Shown here one piece after another: positions 1 to 10,685 of a DNA stretch of 64,000 nt. The DNA comes from Diphasiastrum complanatum (taxonomy: Eukaryota; Streptophyta; Lycopodiopsida; Lycopodiales; Lycopodiaceae): assembly GCA_029204225.1 (NCBI GenBank), contig CM055095.1, positions 53,536,752 to 53,600,751 on the forward strand. Direction: 5' to 3'. A program made the position numbers and the translations under genes. The notes beneath the pieces were generated by a model. The model was not told the origin of the DNA, made no database searches, and worked only from the letters and a program-made list of their open reading frames with translations. Numbering within the stretch: position 1 is the first letter of the stretch; each line of letters starts with the position of its first letter.

Positions 1-1490
1 GATGATGATTGAATGTTTGAAAAAAAGAATGAAAGTGTTGATTGGATTTGAATGAGTGTGAATCTACTATTGTGTCAAAATTTCTAGTAGACAATGATAT
101 ATATCAAAAAGTGTTTGTGTTGATAAAGCGTAAGAATGTTTGTTGGGAATAGATGATCTCTTGGAGTGTAACAAAAAATCCTTGTTCATTTTCAAGATTA
201 TGTCAATGATTCCATCTGTGAGGCCCAAGTATTTTCAAGATTCTATCCATGAGACCTATTTATTTCGAGGGCTCAAAATCATAGCCAATCAAATTTGTAG
301 AAAAAAAAAGTGGTACTATTATTATGCCCTAGGTAATGGGAGTGGGTGGATCATGGGGATGTGTGGTTATCCCCAAGGTATCAAGGTACAATGTGTCCTT
401 GTGTTATTTCTCATTAACAAAGTTTGTTTTGGGTCGATCACCTTGTAAAATCATCTTGTGTTACACTTTTTTTTTTCTATATTTGATCTTGAAGATGTAT
501 ACCAAAGATCAAGCAAGAAATGCTTGAGCTGATGCTAGATCTCTATTCTTTTTTGGATTTGAAATAAGGTGTGTCCTAAGGAGTAACATAGAAGACAACA
601 AATGTCAAAGTATGATATTTGTCGGTGATACGCTCTTGAGACATAAGTTTAGTTCAAAACAAACAAATACACGTAGTGGCGCTATTACAACAAAGAAAGT
701 ACCTGCATCAAATGATACCAATTGTAGCATATGTGATGCATTAAGACATTAAGTTGCCAAAAGGCACAACTAAATATGTCAAAATAGTTCATAGACTTGT
801 AAGTTTAGAAATGAAGTTACAATCGACTGGGAAGGAATATGAGTAAACACTTTAGCTGAGTATGGGAATCTTGATCTAGGAAAGTCTTATTGTTCAGGCC
901 ATGTATGCAAACACGCCTCCATAGAAACTTGCTATAGATCTTGTATCATCCTTGGCCCAAGCTAGTGAATAGGATGCTTATGCCTTGACAACTAGCTCAT
1001 CTATTGATAACACTTAACTTCAATTTGTGGGTACAATTTGCATTATGTGGCAATGAGAAACATAACTAAGCTAGTAACAAGTTTCTTTAAGATGTTAAAT
1101 TTGTATGACTAAGCAGATAACATTTCAATAGTTTTTTTACATGATCTCAAGAATAGTCCAAGTATAGTATTTGTTGGTAGAGAGCTTATGAAGATGCATC
1201 CAACAAACTAATGTCTACACTTGAAAGTATAATGTCTAAAATATCATTTCATCTTTCAAGCATGTAATTTCAATCTATTTGTACCAAAATAGAAGACATG
1301 CAAGATTCGAAATTGTCAAGATTTTTGAAAACTGAATGCCACAACCAAGAAAGACCATCATCCGTTGCCATTTATCAATTTGATTTTGAATCAAGTTGTA
1401 GGTTCATGCACGATACAACTTCTTGGAAAAATTTTCAAGTTATAATCAAGTCTTTATTTGAGAAGAAGATCAGCCAAAACTACATTTACA
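1..1490. other. AT-rich repeat-derived sequence without a gene
   Basis: No gene can be supported here. Open frames are short, and none carries a recognisable domain. Positions 190-310 resemble 45525-45640 (separate entry), so at least part is dispersed repeat. The rest is AT-rich and probably decayed transposon sequence, which is an inference. Confidence 0.5.
190..310 (+). repeat. dispersed short repeat, copy 1
   Basis: This stretch contains the motif GATTCCATC-TGTGAGG-CCAAGTA followed by a second GATTCTATCCATGAG unit and ends in AATTTGTAGAAA. The same order of motifs, about 75 percent similar by eye, recurs at 45525-45640. The sequence is built from roughly 30-40 bp sub-units. The class of repeat is not recognised. 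Confidence 0.5.
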
Positions 1491-1496
1491 AGTGAT

Positions 1497-1575
1497 TGGG
1501 GGACTTATGCATATCGACAAATGCCTTTTGGTTTGTGCAATGCACTAGCCACTTTCCAAAGAATGATCACAATAT
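1497..1575 (+). pseudogene. Ty3/gypsy reverse transcriptase scrap
   Basis: In one frame this reads WGTYAYRQMPFGLCNA followed by LATFQRMI, the conserved RT segment around the MPFGLxNAPATFQR block (palm domain, just before the catalytic YVDD). The frame closes soon after with a stop near 1605, and no YVDD block or flanking RT motifs could be found. It is a decayed fragment of an LTR retrotransposon pol gene. It belongs to a different lineage from the gypsy copies at 10686 and 22919, whose equivalent block is [14 protein letters not shown]. Confidence 0.7.
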
Positions 1576-2599
1576 TTACAAAAATATGTATATAGATGGA
1601 ACTTAGAAGTTGCTAAATTAATTGCAAGTTTTTTGAAGGATGTCATGCCTTGTCGTCAAAGTATTAATCATGAAACAGTGGCATAGGCAATCTATGAAGG
1701 CAAAATTTTCAAGATCAAACTTGCTAGATTTAGGAAAATATTAGTTGGTCAGTATACATAAGCAAAAATATCTAGAGTATACAAATAGATACAAATTGAT
1801 GAAGCACTTAATCAAAGATAACAAATTGCATTGGAAAACCTTGATTATAGTTTTTGTATTTGAATGACACCCTTGTACTTTGTATTCATATTGAATATAA
1901 CTATACTTGTTGATGCTGATTCGATGTCTTGAAAAAATATCTATATTCAAGACTTGCTATGAAGTTCATTTTCAATGATAAAAATCAGTACACCTAGCCT
2001 TGAATTTATATGTTTATGAGGTCATTGCACATTTGAGAAGGGAGATATTTAATACCTTGAATACAAAACATTTTGTGAAATATCAAATATATTTGACTAT
2101 ATTCCTATAATATGATGACTTATGCCAAATGAAAGACTCATAATGAAGAAATATATAAAAAATACTATTCTATTTGATATATATTATTGAAGGGCAACAT
2201 TATTCAACATGTGAAGGCTCAATTATAAATCAAATGAAAGGAAGGACTCAAATGAAAGACAAGTTATGTATTGAACAAATAAATTTTAAAGACTAATTGA
2301 AACGACACATTCTTTATAAACTAGACGGACTCAAATAATGGACATTTGGAACCAGTCATATTATTTGTGACTCTTTCCACAGTCATGAATTTCCATGTGT
2401 AATCACCTTATTAGTTTATGGTGACATGATGGAGATACAACATGTCATTATCATATTGGATTAGATTAAATGAGCACCTAACAAAGAGAATGACACATTG
2501 TATTCTTTGAGAATGCGTCTGTTTATGTGATTCCACTATATGTACTTCAAAGATTAATATAAGAATCAAAAGTGTCACATCTTGATTTACAAGTGTCTA
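1576..2599. other. AT-rich sequence, no gene seen
   Basis: No open frame here has recognisable protein motifs, and no terminal repeats could be paired. It probably consists of decayed retrotransposon sequence between two pol fragments in opposite orientation. Confidence 0.4.
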
Positions 2600-2935
2600 C
2601 ATTTCTCACTCAGCTTGAAGCTGTATATTCACTAAGATTGTGGAGTTTGTCGATGTTGACTCATCCATAGTAAATGCATTGGTCCTTCGTGGATCGAATG
2701 CATCTCATGACTCTGATAAGAGCCTTCCAATGGTTTATACAAAGATTAGACATGAATTGACTTAGGGAGCTTATTGCAAAAGCAATATCAGGTTTAGTAT
2801 AGACCATTGCATACATGAGAGTACAGTCTAAGATAGACTAGTATGAGTAATCTCTCATATGCTCCTTCTCCTCCTTTGTCTGAGGACACTAGTCCTTCGA
2901 CAATTTTAGGCATTAGAGAAATTACAAAATTCAAA
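2600..2935 (-). pseudogene. Ty1/copia RT-RNase H junction fragment
   Basis: Read on the minus strand, 2870 to 2620 gives CTLMYAMVYTKPDIAFAISS then LSQFMSN and a downstream HWKALIRVMRCI block. This is the hallmark connection between copia reverse transcriptase and RNase H (GSLMYAMxCTRPDIAYAV...FMSNPGxxHWxALKRVLRYL). The upstream part (LSSDKGGEG) is in another frame, so at least one frameshift is present, and a stop follows near 2640. No LTRs belonging to it were found. It is a decayed fragment oriented opposite to the gypsy scrap at 1497. Confidence 0.75.
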
Positions 2936-3045
2936 ATGGCCCTTTGTAAAGATACCTCTATTTTTCTCCTTTAATTTTGACCACCACTTGGCCCAATCAA
3001 AATGCACACATTTCAAATCTACATAACGTAGCTCAAATAAATTGG
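2935..3045 (+). repeat. dispersed repeat shared with 36155-36270
   Basis: The order of motifs GCCCTTTGTAAAGAT, a T-rich stretch, GGCCCAATCAAAA, CAAAT and ACATAACGTAGCTC matches 36160-36270 inside the chromovirus in PIN intron 2. There the segment interrupts a pol gene. Both copies therefore look like a short mobile or satellite-like unit. Family not recognised. Confidence 0.5.
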
Positions 3046-4231
3046 AAAATAAATTTATATATAGCAAATCATGAAATTGCCATGTATCCCATTAGTTGGC
3101 TCTTCCTGCCCAATATGTGCTAATCTATCTGACGTCAATACCTCAGGTTACATTTGTTCAAATGTGTTGGTTAGTATAATGAGATTTGGTAAACGGACTA
3201 CTTAAAGTTACAAAATTATAGTATGCACAGTAACCTGATGTTGTTACTATGATTTTTTCATGAGGTTAAATGTGATATGGAATATTGAATTGAATATCAA
3301 ATATGAGAGACTTTTAGAATCTCGAGAAATTTAAGATTCTAAGAGAAATTGAGTGGCAAGTCAGATAATCCATTTATAGAACCATCTATGTTTTGCAATT
3401 GGATTTGGGTCTTGCAAGTGAAAGCAGATTGAAGGTGTTCCATACATGAATCTAGTAATTTGGATTTTTTTTGTGGCATTATAGAGTGTTTCTTTATAAT
3501 AACTGTGACAACCAAGAGAATTTCTAACCTATAAAAGAATTAAGTTCTTTTTATCGATTCTGAAATAGATATTGGATATCTAGGACAATATGTATTTGGT
3601 TTTGTTGAGATCCATGTTCTTTTTGGGAAAGTAAATACATTTGAGGCATTTCAACTGTACTTGAATGATAAATTTTGTCTCATCCATGCCGGGGTACAAT
3701 GCTGAGTGGTATTCTTGAGTAACGCTCAAGGGGCATGAGGGATTTCAATGGTTATAAATATCTCCTGGAATTGGTTGTGATTCTGATCCTATATCTTGGT
3801 ATAAGATAGCCAAATAGTCTTTTTGACTTTTTGGGTAAACAGGGCTAAAGCAAAGGATTCTTGGAGGAAAAGTTGATGGTATGGGACATCAGTGATTTCG
3901 AAGAGAATTTCTTGGATAATAATGATCTATAGACGAATGGTTAGTGATTACGGTAATGGTAATACTAACAGAAAAATCCATTGGCTATTTTTTAGGGTAT
4001 TTTGAGAAATTATGAGATATAGATCCCGATCCCAAATGGTATCTCATTATTTATAAAATTTGGAGGCCCTTAAATCTATTTCCCTATTATTTAAAAAAAA
4101 AAAATTTAAATACGAGACAATTGGATTGAGATTCATATAATTTTTTTCAGTGTAGAACTATGTTCTGAAGGACCAATTATAGTTATATGAAATAGTACTT
4201 CCATACAATGGCGAATATTTAGAATCAATTA
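3046..4231. other. unassigned AT-rich sequence
   Basis: Nothing with convincing coding or repeat structure was seen. The last part directly precedes a gypsy pol fragment at 4232, so it may be badly decayed pol sequence, but no motif supports that. Confidence 0.35.
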
Positions 4232-4290
4232 ATGTTTTCAATTGATTTAGTTGGAAACTTGTCTACATTAAAATTACCTGAGGCGATGAC
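4232..4290 (+). pseudogene. gypsy pol fragment, left of copia insertion
   Basis: The frame ending VGNLSTLKLPEAMT aligns with ATYLSTLETPSSMT at the RNase H-integrase linker of the gypsy copy at 23890-23945. The reading continues without a shift across the copia element into 7736 (TPQEKRRLRLQAL), where the intact homologue has TTPEK then KLRLQAL. The two pieces are therefore halves of one gypsy pol gene separated by an insertion. Sequence further left could not be aligned. Confidence 0.7.
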
Positions 4291-5162
4291 TGTTGGATTT
4301 CAATGCTCAGCCTCCAATTCATTCAATAATGGGCATCCTAAAAATTGTATATACTTATACCAGAAAACCAAAAAAAAGTGACTCGAATTTTTTATAGCAG
4401 AAATTTGACTCGTATTTTTTAGAATTTTTGATACCGTATCGCCTTAAAAAATTCGTAATTTTTTGAGTCATTGAATTTTTGAGTCATTGTATATTTTTTG
4501 AGTCATTGTAATTTATCGAGTCATTGTCAGACCTATAAAATCAAAAACAGGAGAAAAATCAATTCATGTATGTATCCGACTCCATCGATATCGAAGTCAT
4601 CAAAGTCATAGACTTCATCAACTTCAACTTCTCTCTTGTATATATCTGACTCCATCGACATTAGAGTCATCGACTTCAACCTCTCTCATGTATATACCCG
4701 ACATCGAAGTGCTCAACATCAAAGTACTCAACACCGAAGTACCTCGACATCGAAGTATCCAACTTATTCCATTCCGTTGTTCATAAACTCCATCGACAAC
4801 TCGACTTCGTTGACTTGCCCGACTTCATCGACATTCTCTCATCAATAAAAGTTGATCCAAGTACTGTCAGAAAACTTTATGGCAGTTCACCGACTTGTAC
4901 ATAGGCGGTTACCAACTACAAGGTAGTTATAATCAATTAAGTAGGTAGAAAAGCACTAACCTAAAAGACTTGAAAATATCTTGTAAATAATATCTTTCAG
5001 TTAGTTATCTATAGACGAGATAGTTGATTAGAGAAGAGAGACGATAGCTAAAAATATTTGCGCCTCACTGAATTGCGCTTAGCTTCATGCCATGTACTTC
5101 CAATCAATCAATTAGAGAACATTTTTCCCCCTTCTGATTTGTTCTATTAAGCATGACTACTA
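4291..5162 (+). repeat. 5' LTR of copia element, 3' end deleted
   Basis: It is alignable with 6757-7560, including the A-rich block, the TTTTTGAGTCATTG repeats and the series of CATCGAAGTAC-CCGA sub-repeats. Similarity stops near 5162, while the 3' copy continues a further 175 bp to 7735. The end of this LTR, the primer site and the start of gag are therefore deleted here. Confidence 0.75.
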
Positions 5163-5199
5163 ATAGATTTCGATGCTTCTACTGGAAGAACTTCTTCAC

Positions 5200-5788
5200 T
5201 CTCAGAATGTCACATAGATAGTGTTTCGAGTCATCTCAACACTTTAAAAAATCTTATGGAGAAAATGACTGCAACTGGCTCAGTCATCGAAGATTTTGAT
5301 GTTGTTATGACTCTATTATCAAGTCTATCTAAAGCTTACAAAAATTGGGTCATGGCAATTTCAACCCAAGAACATCTCACTCTTTCAAGAGTAATTTTGA
5401 TGTTTCTACAAGAGGAGATAAGATGAACTGCATCCTCCTCCGCAACTCAGGATCAGATCCTCAAGCTCTATATTCAAAACAAAATTAGAAGTTCAGATCC
5501 AATGGATCTACACATTCAGATTATCTTGAAAAAAGGAGCAATATGCAACAGCCTATATCAAACACAACATCAACTTCAAAGCCTTCATCATTCCAGCCAA
5601 GACAAAATCTATTCTATAAGTACTGTAAGAGGAGTGGTCACCTTATGAAGGATTGCAGAATGTTGCAATACAACAATGAAAAGAAGCAGCAATTCCAACA
5701 ACAAGCAAATGTTGCTACTACTAGTCACTTGATCCAGCAACAAGAGGAAGATGAAATTGTCTTCTTCACCAAAGTTGAAGAACAATAG
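5200..5788 (+). pseudogene. copia gag remnant
   Basis: The stretch 5230-5420 reads in one frame as a copia gag segment (HLNTLKNLMEKMTATGS then DFDVVMTLLSSLSKAYKNW), and 5543-5788 gives the nucleocapsid part. The zinc knuckle is visible as YKYCKRSGHLMKDC. The last three ligands of the CX2CX4HX4C box are present, but the first cysteine is replaced by tyrosine. The N-terminal half of gag is lost with the deleted 5' LTR end. Gag normally coats the RNA genome inside the virus-like particle; this copy could not do so. Confidence 0.7.
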
Positions 5789-5794
5789 GATATT

Positions 5795-6193
5795 GATTCA
5801 TGGTATCTAGATTCGGGAGCAACTCAACAAATGACTCACCATCGAGACTGGTTCCAAGACTACAAGCTATTCACCCACTCTCGAGTTGTGCAACTTGGAG
5901 ACAACTCATCTCATACTATCGCGGGTGAAGGAACAATCAAATTCAAATTTTTGAAAGGTGAAATAAAGTTGTTGTCCAATGTTCTTCATGTTCCAAATCT
6001 GACCAAAAATCTGCTCTCAGTTTGTAGAATCATAGATTTTGGTCGAAAGGTCAAATTTGATACAGAGGGCTGCACTATTCTTGACAAGTCCAAAAAAGTT
6101 TTAGCTTTTGGTAGAAGGTGTGGCTACCTTTACAATCTCAATCACTCTTATTTTACAAACTGTCAAGCTCTTTATACTTCAACTTTTGAATAG
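5795..6193 (+). pseudogene. copia aspartic protease region
   Basis: The frame begins DSWYLDSGATQQMTHH, the copia protease active-site motif (DSGA). It runs through the IAGEGTI and LLSNVLHVPNLTKNLLSV blocks typical of the protease to gag-pre-integrase junction. A stop at 6191 (GAA TAG) separates it from the next frame. This domain would cut the Gag-Pol polyprotein. The active-site D-S-G is intact, but the context is broken. Confidence 0.75.
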
Positions 6194-6199
6194 ACTGAT

Positions 6200-6442
6200 A
6201 TGCCTTGGCATTTCAAACTTAGCAAATCTACTTCTTCTTGTGAAAGCTATATTATCAACAAACATGCTAGAAGTCCATCCATTTCTGATTCAGTTCATTC
6301 TTCTAAACATTTGCAAGATCTTGTACATAGTGACATTTGTGGCCCTATGCAGACTGCTTCCATAGGGGGAGCCATTTATTTGCTAACTTTTATTGATGAT
6401 TTCTCTCGAAGAACTGTCACCTACTTCTTGAAGAACAAATAA
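6200..6442 (+). pseudogene. copia integrase N-terminal part
   Basis: The frame has the copia integrase entry motif DLVHSDICGPM and YLLTFIDDFSRRTVTYF, containing the first and second catalytic-region aspartates. It ends at TAA 6440. The rest of the integrase core and all of the early RT are missing, because the next recognisable block (6468) is late RT. The junction marks an internal deletion of about 2 kb relative to normal copia elements, whose pol is usually near 4 kb. Confidence 0.75.
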
Positions 6443-6459
6443 GGAACCATGCACTGTTT

Positions 6460-6756
6460 CAGAGGCAATGTCAACTCCTGATGGTAATCAAGCAGCAGAT
6501 TACTTCACGAGAGTCGATGCATTTCTAAATGAGAATGGTTTTATTCCAAACTCGACAAACTCAAATATTTATTTCAAGTCTGTATCAGATTCCTTCATAA
6601 TCATCACTCTTTATGTAGATGATATGTTACTGTTTAGTACCAATCTGAATTTATTGAATGATTCAAAATGCATGTTATTAAAAAGGCACCATCTCAGATT
6701 TAACGACATGCTAAATCTGAGGATCCAAGTTTTTCAGGATCCACATTAAGGAGGAG
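6460..6756 (+). pseudogene. copia reverse transcriptase fragment and purine tract
   Basis: It contains ADYFTRVDAFLNENGF and IIITLYVDDMLLFSTN; the YVDD catalytic block of RT is intact. The frame then ends at TAA 6747, followed by AAGGAGGAG (6748-6756), the polypurine tract that primes plus-strand synthesis, directly against the 3' LTR. RNase H is absent. Confidence 0.75.
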
Positions 6757-7735
6757 TGTTGGATTTCAATGCTCAATCTCAAATCCATTCAATAATGTGC
6801 ATCCTGAAAATTGTATATACTTATACCAGAAAACCAAAAAAAGGTGACTCAAATTTTTTATAGCAGAAGATTGACTCATATTTTTCAAATTTTTTTGATA
6901 CCGTATCGACTCAAAAAATCCGTAATTTTTTGAGTCATTGAATTTTTGAGTCATTGTATATTTTTTGAGTCATGGTAATTTCTATAAAATCAAAAATAGG
7001 AGAAAAAATCAATTCATGTATATATCCAACTCCATCAACGTCGAAGTCTTCGGCTTCAACTTCTCTCATGTATATATCCAACTCTGTTGACATCGAAGTC
7101 ATCGACTTCAACCTCTCTCATGTATATACCCGACATCGAAGTGCCCGACATCGAAGTACTCGACATCGAAGTACCCGACTTACTCCATTCCATTGTCATC
7201 AACTCCATCGACAACTCGACTTCGTCGACTTGCCTGACTTCATTGACATTCTCTCATCAATAAAAGTCGATCCAAATACTGTCAGAAAACTTTATGGCAA
7301 TTCAGCGACTTGTACATAGGCAGTTACCAACTACAAGGCGAATTATGTATAAAAGCACTGACCTGAAAGACTTGAAAATACCTTGTAAATAATATCTTTC
7401 AGCTAGTTATCTATAAAAGAGATAGTTGATTAGAGAAGAGAGACGGTAGCTGAAAATATCATTGAATTATGCTAAGCTTTACACGCATGTACTCAATTTT
7501 CCCGATCAATCAAGCATACATTTTTCCAACTTTTGATTTGTTCTATTGAGCATGACTATTATTCATTCATCTTGATCATTTTGCTGGTAACTACTGCACT
7601 TCCGATCCTCAACCACGTCCGTTCTCTACTTCCGCTGCTAACCCACAATGATCAGATCATTTGATATCAGAGCTGCTATTATCATAGTGCTCTACCAATC
7701 CGATATCATTTCTGCTAACCTCTTATTTTCCAACA
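6757..7735 (+). repeat. 3' LTR of copia element
   Basis: It begins TGTTGGATTT and ends TTTTCCAACA just before the target duplication ATGAC, giving TGTTGG and CCAACA inverted termini. It has the same sub-repeats as the 5' copy. A primer-site-like string TGATATCAGAGC lies at 7662-7673, within this repeat rather than after it (see findings). Confidence 0.75.
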
Positions 7736-8835
7736 ATGACACCCCAAGAAAAGAGAAGATTGCGACTACAAGCCTTATGCTTCTCATTGATTAGTGGCAT
7801 TTTATATCTAAAAGGAGTGGAAGGCCTATATCGACATTGCGTAATTCCAAATGAGGCCATGTTCATATTAGAAGACTGTCTTGACTCCGCTTGTGGAGGA
7901 CACTTTGCCGAACAACTAACAACCCAAAAAGTATTAAGGGCTGGCTACTCGTGGCCCATGGTATGTAAAAATTCTTATACCTATGCGAAGAACTGTGATA
8001 TTTGCCAACGAGTAGAACCAAATGTAAACATGACACAAGCTTTGATTCCGATACAAGCACAACTACCTTTTGAATAAAGGGGGCCAGAATCTATTGGACC
8101 AATATAACCTGCATCCTCTAGATGAAAGCATTACATTATAGTTGCTACTGATCACTTCACAAAGTGGGCAGAAGCAAGGGCCGTCGCCAAAGACAACGCA
8201 AAAGAAACTGTATGGTTTCTATTAGAACAATTCATAGGGACATTTGGAGCCCCAAAAGAACTGGTGTTAGATAGAGGGACACATTTTCTAAACAAGACCA
8301 TCAAGGCACTAATAGACTAGTTACTAATCAAGCATAGAAAGAGTGCACCTTATCACCCACATGCCAACGGACAAGCTAAAGGTACCAATAAACATATATT
8401 AGCCATTCTCAGAAAAGTGGTTTTTGACAATCGTTGGGACTGGGACAAGAAATTGTATGCAGCCTTATGGGTCTACAACATTACTCACAAGACAAGTACT
8501 AATCATACACCATTCTTCCTAGTATATGGTCAAGAATGTGTTTAGCCAATAGAAATCAAACTCCCCACACTACGATTTGAAATGGCCCATGATCTAGGAG
8601 AGAAAGAATCTCTACAACAAAGGCTGAACATGCTACAAGAGCTAGATGAATACAGATTGATTTCCCTAATCCACCAGAAAACCTTTAAAAAAAAGATAAA
8701 GATTGTTCATGATAGAAATATTCTGAACTATACATTCAAGATTGGACATCTAGTATTGCACTATGATAGTCAGAATTGAATGGGAAACCGTTCGACAAAC
8801 TTGTCAACATCAACAAGCTAAAGACCTATAATATG
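7736..8835 (+). pseudogene. gypsy integrase, right of copia insertion
   Basis: The frame 7736-8077 carries the H2C2 zinc-binding domain (CGGHFAEQLTTQKVLRAGY, then NCDICQ). After a stop at 8075, the same frame continues with ATDHFTKWAEARAVAKDN, LVLDRGTHFLNKTIKAL and PYHPHANGQA, the D-D-E core region. The glutamate position reads K (QAKGTNK). Several in-frame stops are present. A late part at 8582-8779 (HDLGEKESLQQRLNML) matches the end of integrase in the copy at 12499. It is an old relative of the gypsy copies at 10686 and 22919 and is clearly more diverged. Confidence 0.8.
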
Positions 8836-9359
8836 TGAAGGAAAGGAGCCTTCTTGTACCGTGTAAGATAGTTTTATTTTTCTCTTAACTCTTAGTACAT
8901 ATTTTTGTATAGCAATAATGTAAACAGATTGTAACTTCTCCCCCTCCATGAGAAATAGTTGATAGAATGGGTCAAGAGCACAACAACTCTTCCTCACAAC
9001 AGCAATGTCTATGACGTCAAGACAGAGGGCAAGAGATACTCCATCCCTTGACACAGTTGATGAATCAGCATGTGCGAAGTTTTACTTGGGACAAAATAGT
9101 TGCTGACTTGCAGATTCAATCTAAAGAGCTATGGCAATGGGATAGTGCCAACGACGTGTCTTACCTAATCTTTCTGTGGCCAAAGATTAGTCAGATGCAT
9201 TATAGTGGACTGTGAATATGAGGAGCCTTGTTGTAGTGGGTTTCTTTCCTTGCCTAAACTGAATCCAAGATCTAGTCAATTTAGCATCAAAGACACGGAG
9301 TTAGTTGTCACGCTAAGTTCGTTCCCATGAGAGCGATAGTATAGTTCAGATTTCAACAT
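8836..9359. other. spacer after gypsy integrase; small unassigned ORF 9060-9215
   Basis: This is mostly non-coding. A 51-codon plus-strand frame at 9060-9215 (MNQHVRSFTWDKIV at its start) has protein-like composition but no family I recognise. It may be a scrap of one of the extra ORFs that follow integrase in this gypsy group. That is inference only. Confidence 0.35.
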
Positions 9360-9934
9360 GAATGGAAGATCCAAATCCAACACTAACATCCATTAACCCC
9401 AATTATTAACACTACATCCATTAACACTACGATCCATTAACACTACACATCCATAACAAAGATAGCTTACCCTTTCTCTCTCTTCCTTTCTCTCTCATAA
9501 AAAGTATAATAACACACAATCCCAATAACAATAAGATCCAACAATTAGCAAACCCAAAGAAAGCATGAGAGATGGAGAAGGAAAGAAGAAGACATTCATC
9601 AATCCATTTATGAAGAGAACCAATCTGCTTCATTGAAATGAGAAAATGAACATGTGGAGCAACTCGAGTTGGTCCCTTCTTATAGTAGAGAGGAGGACCC
9701 TGGCCTCTGAATCCTATTGGTCCATTCTTGCCTCTCTTTTTATTCAAATTTAAAAAAGTGTGGGAACCATCAAAATTGGAGGGAAACCCAACTTTATTCA
9801 CTAACTTGACATTTAGGCCCTGCGACATTAAAAGTCCCACAAAAAGGCCTAAAGTCCTTTTATTGACTTGTAACTAATCAAAGAACTATGTGGTCATTGG
9901 GTTGGACTTACACACACAGGGTGCCAAATCCCTT
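9360..9934 (-). repeat. probable LTR of a minus-strand element
   Basis: Read on the minus strand, this follows directly after the stop codon of an ORF (9935) and contains a TATA-like ACTATAAGAAG (complement of about 9675-9688). At its far end it has a short tandem repeat based on GGATCGTAGTGTTAAT (complement of 9395-9455). It resembles an LTR with its promoter, but no partner copy was found in the window, so its borders are open. Confidence 0.35.
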
Positions 9935-10682
9935 TTACTTATTAACTAGGGTTAGGGTGGCCTTGGGGTCTGCAAACTCTTCAATAGTATCCCCCACCAA
10001 AACTGGTGGCGGTCCCACGACACCTGCAATATGCAGTTATTGGGGACTTTTATTGGCTTCGCGTTGAATCTTGATTAAATGGTACTGCACCTTCTCCATA
10101 AAGTCGAGGTGTGCTTATTAAAATCCAAATTATGTGGCAAAAAACAACGGTGGGCTCCGGAAATCCACTTGGAAGTTGTCCATGATGCGAAGCGTGATTC
10201 CCAAGAGCCTCCCATCATTGCTACACGAAAGTATAAATGAGCAACCGGTAGCTGATCTTTGATTTGCTCTTAGGCCATCGGCTTATTTGGATCGAATGCC
10301 AGAGGAGGGAGGCAATCGTCCCATCTGGTTGCCACTAACGCCAACAAAGTTAGATCTTTAGCAAACATTGTTGATTGTGGCATCGTTGGATCTGGAGAGT
10401 GGACATATTCTCTCTGATAGGCTTGTAAAGCGCAGTGGAAATCCATTGAGATTGTCCAGCTATAGGACTGATGGATGATTGGCCAATTGGGCGTATGGAT
10501 AGTGATCTTGTCCAAAGCCAGTCCCAAATCTTTCCATTTATTTCTTCACAACATTGGCACATAATAGGGATCTACTCGCAATTGGTGAGGGCTGGCGACG
10601 TAACTCCTAATTGATTCCGGAGTTTTCTCAAAATTCATGATTCTCCATGTCGGCTGCTCTCCTAATGTAGGTATTTTGTCCA
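9935..10682 (-). pseudogene. unrecognised retroelement-associated ORF remnant
   Basis: On the minus strand, 10682 to about 10110 reads as one protein-like frame with two stops. Segments include PTLGEQPTWRIMNFEKTPES, WKDLGLALDKITIHTPNW and RWDDCLPPLAFDP. After a frame change the end reads GPPPVLVGDTIEEFADPK and stops TAA at 9935-9937. The inner stops can each be explained by one C-to-T change. I do not recognise the family. Its position just before a probable LTR suggests a 3'-terminal ORF of a gypsy element lying antisense to its neighbours. The gypsy copy at 10686 starts exactly at its other edge. Confidence 0.4.
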
Positions 10683-10685
10683 ACT

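Larger units (their letters stand above)
4291..7735 (+). mobile_element. degenerate Ty1/copia retrotransposon, TSD ATGAC
   Basis: The element starts TGTTGGATTT at 4291 and its second LTR starts with the same sequence at 6757, preceded by the purine tract AAGGAGGAG. Flanking ATGAC occurs at 4286-4290 and 7736-7740, a 5-bp target-site duplication, and the host gypsy frame is continuous across it. Inside are remnants of gag, protease, the start of integrase and one RT block in copia order (protease, integrase, RT). Most of integrase and RT and all of RNase H are missing, so the copy cannot move by itself. Confidence 0.85.
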
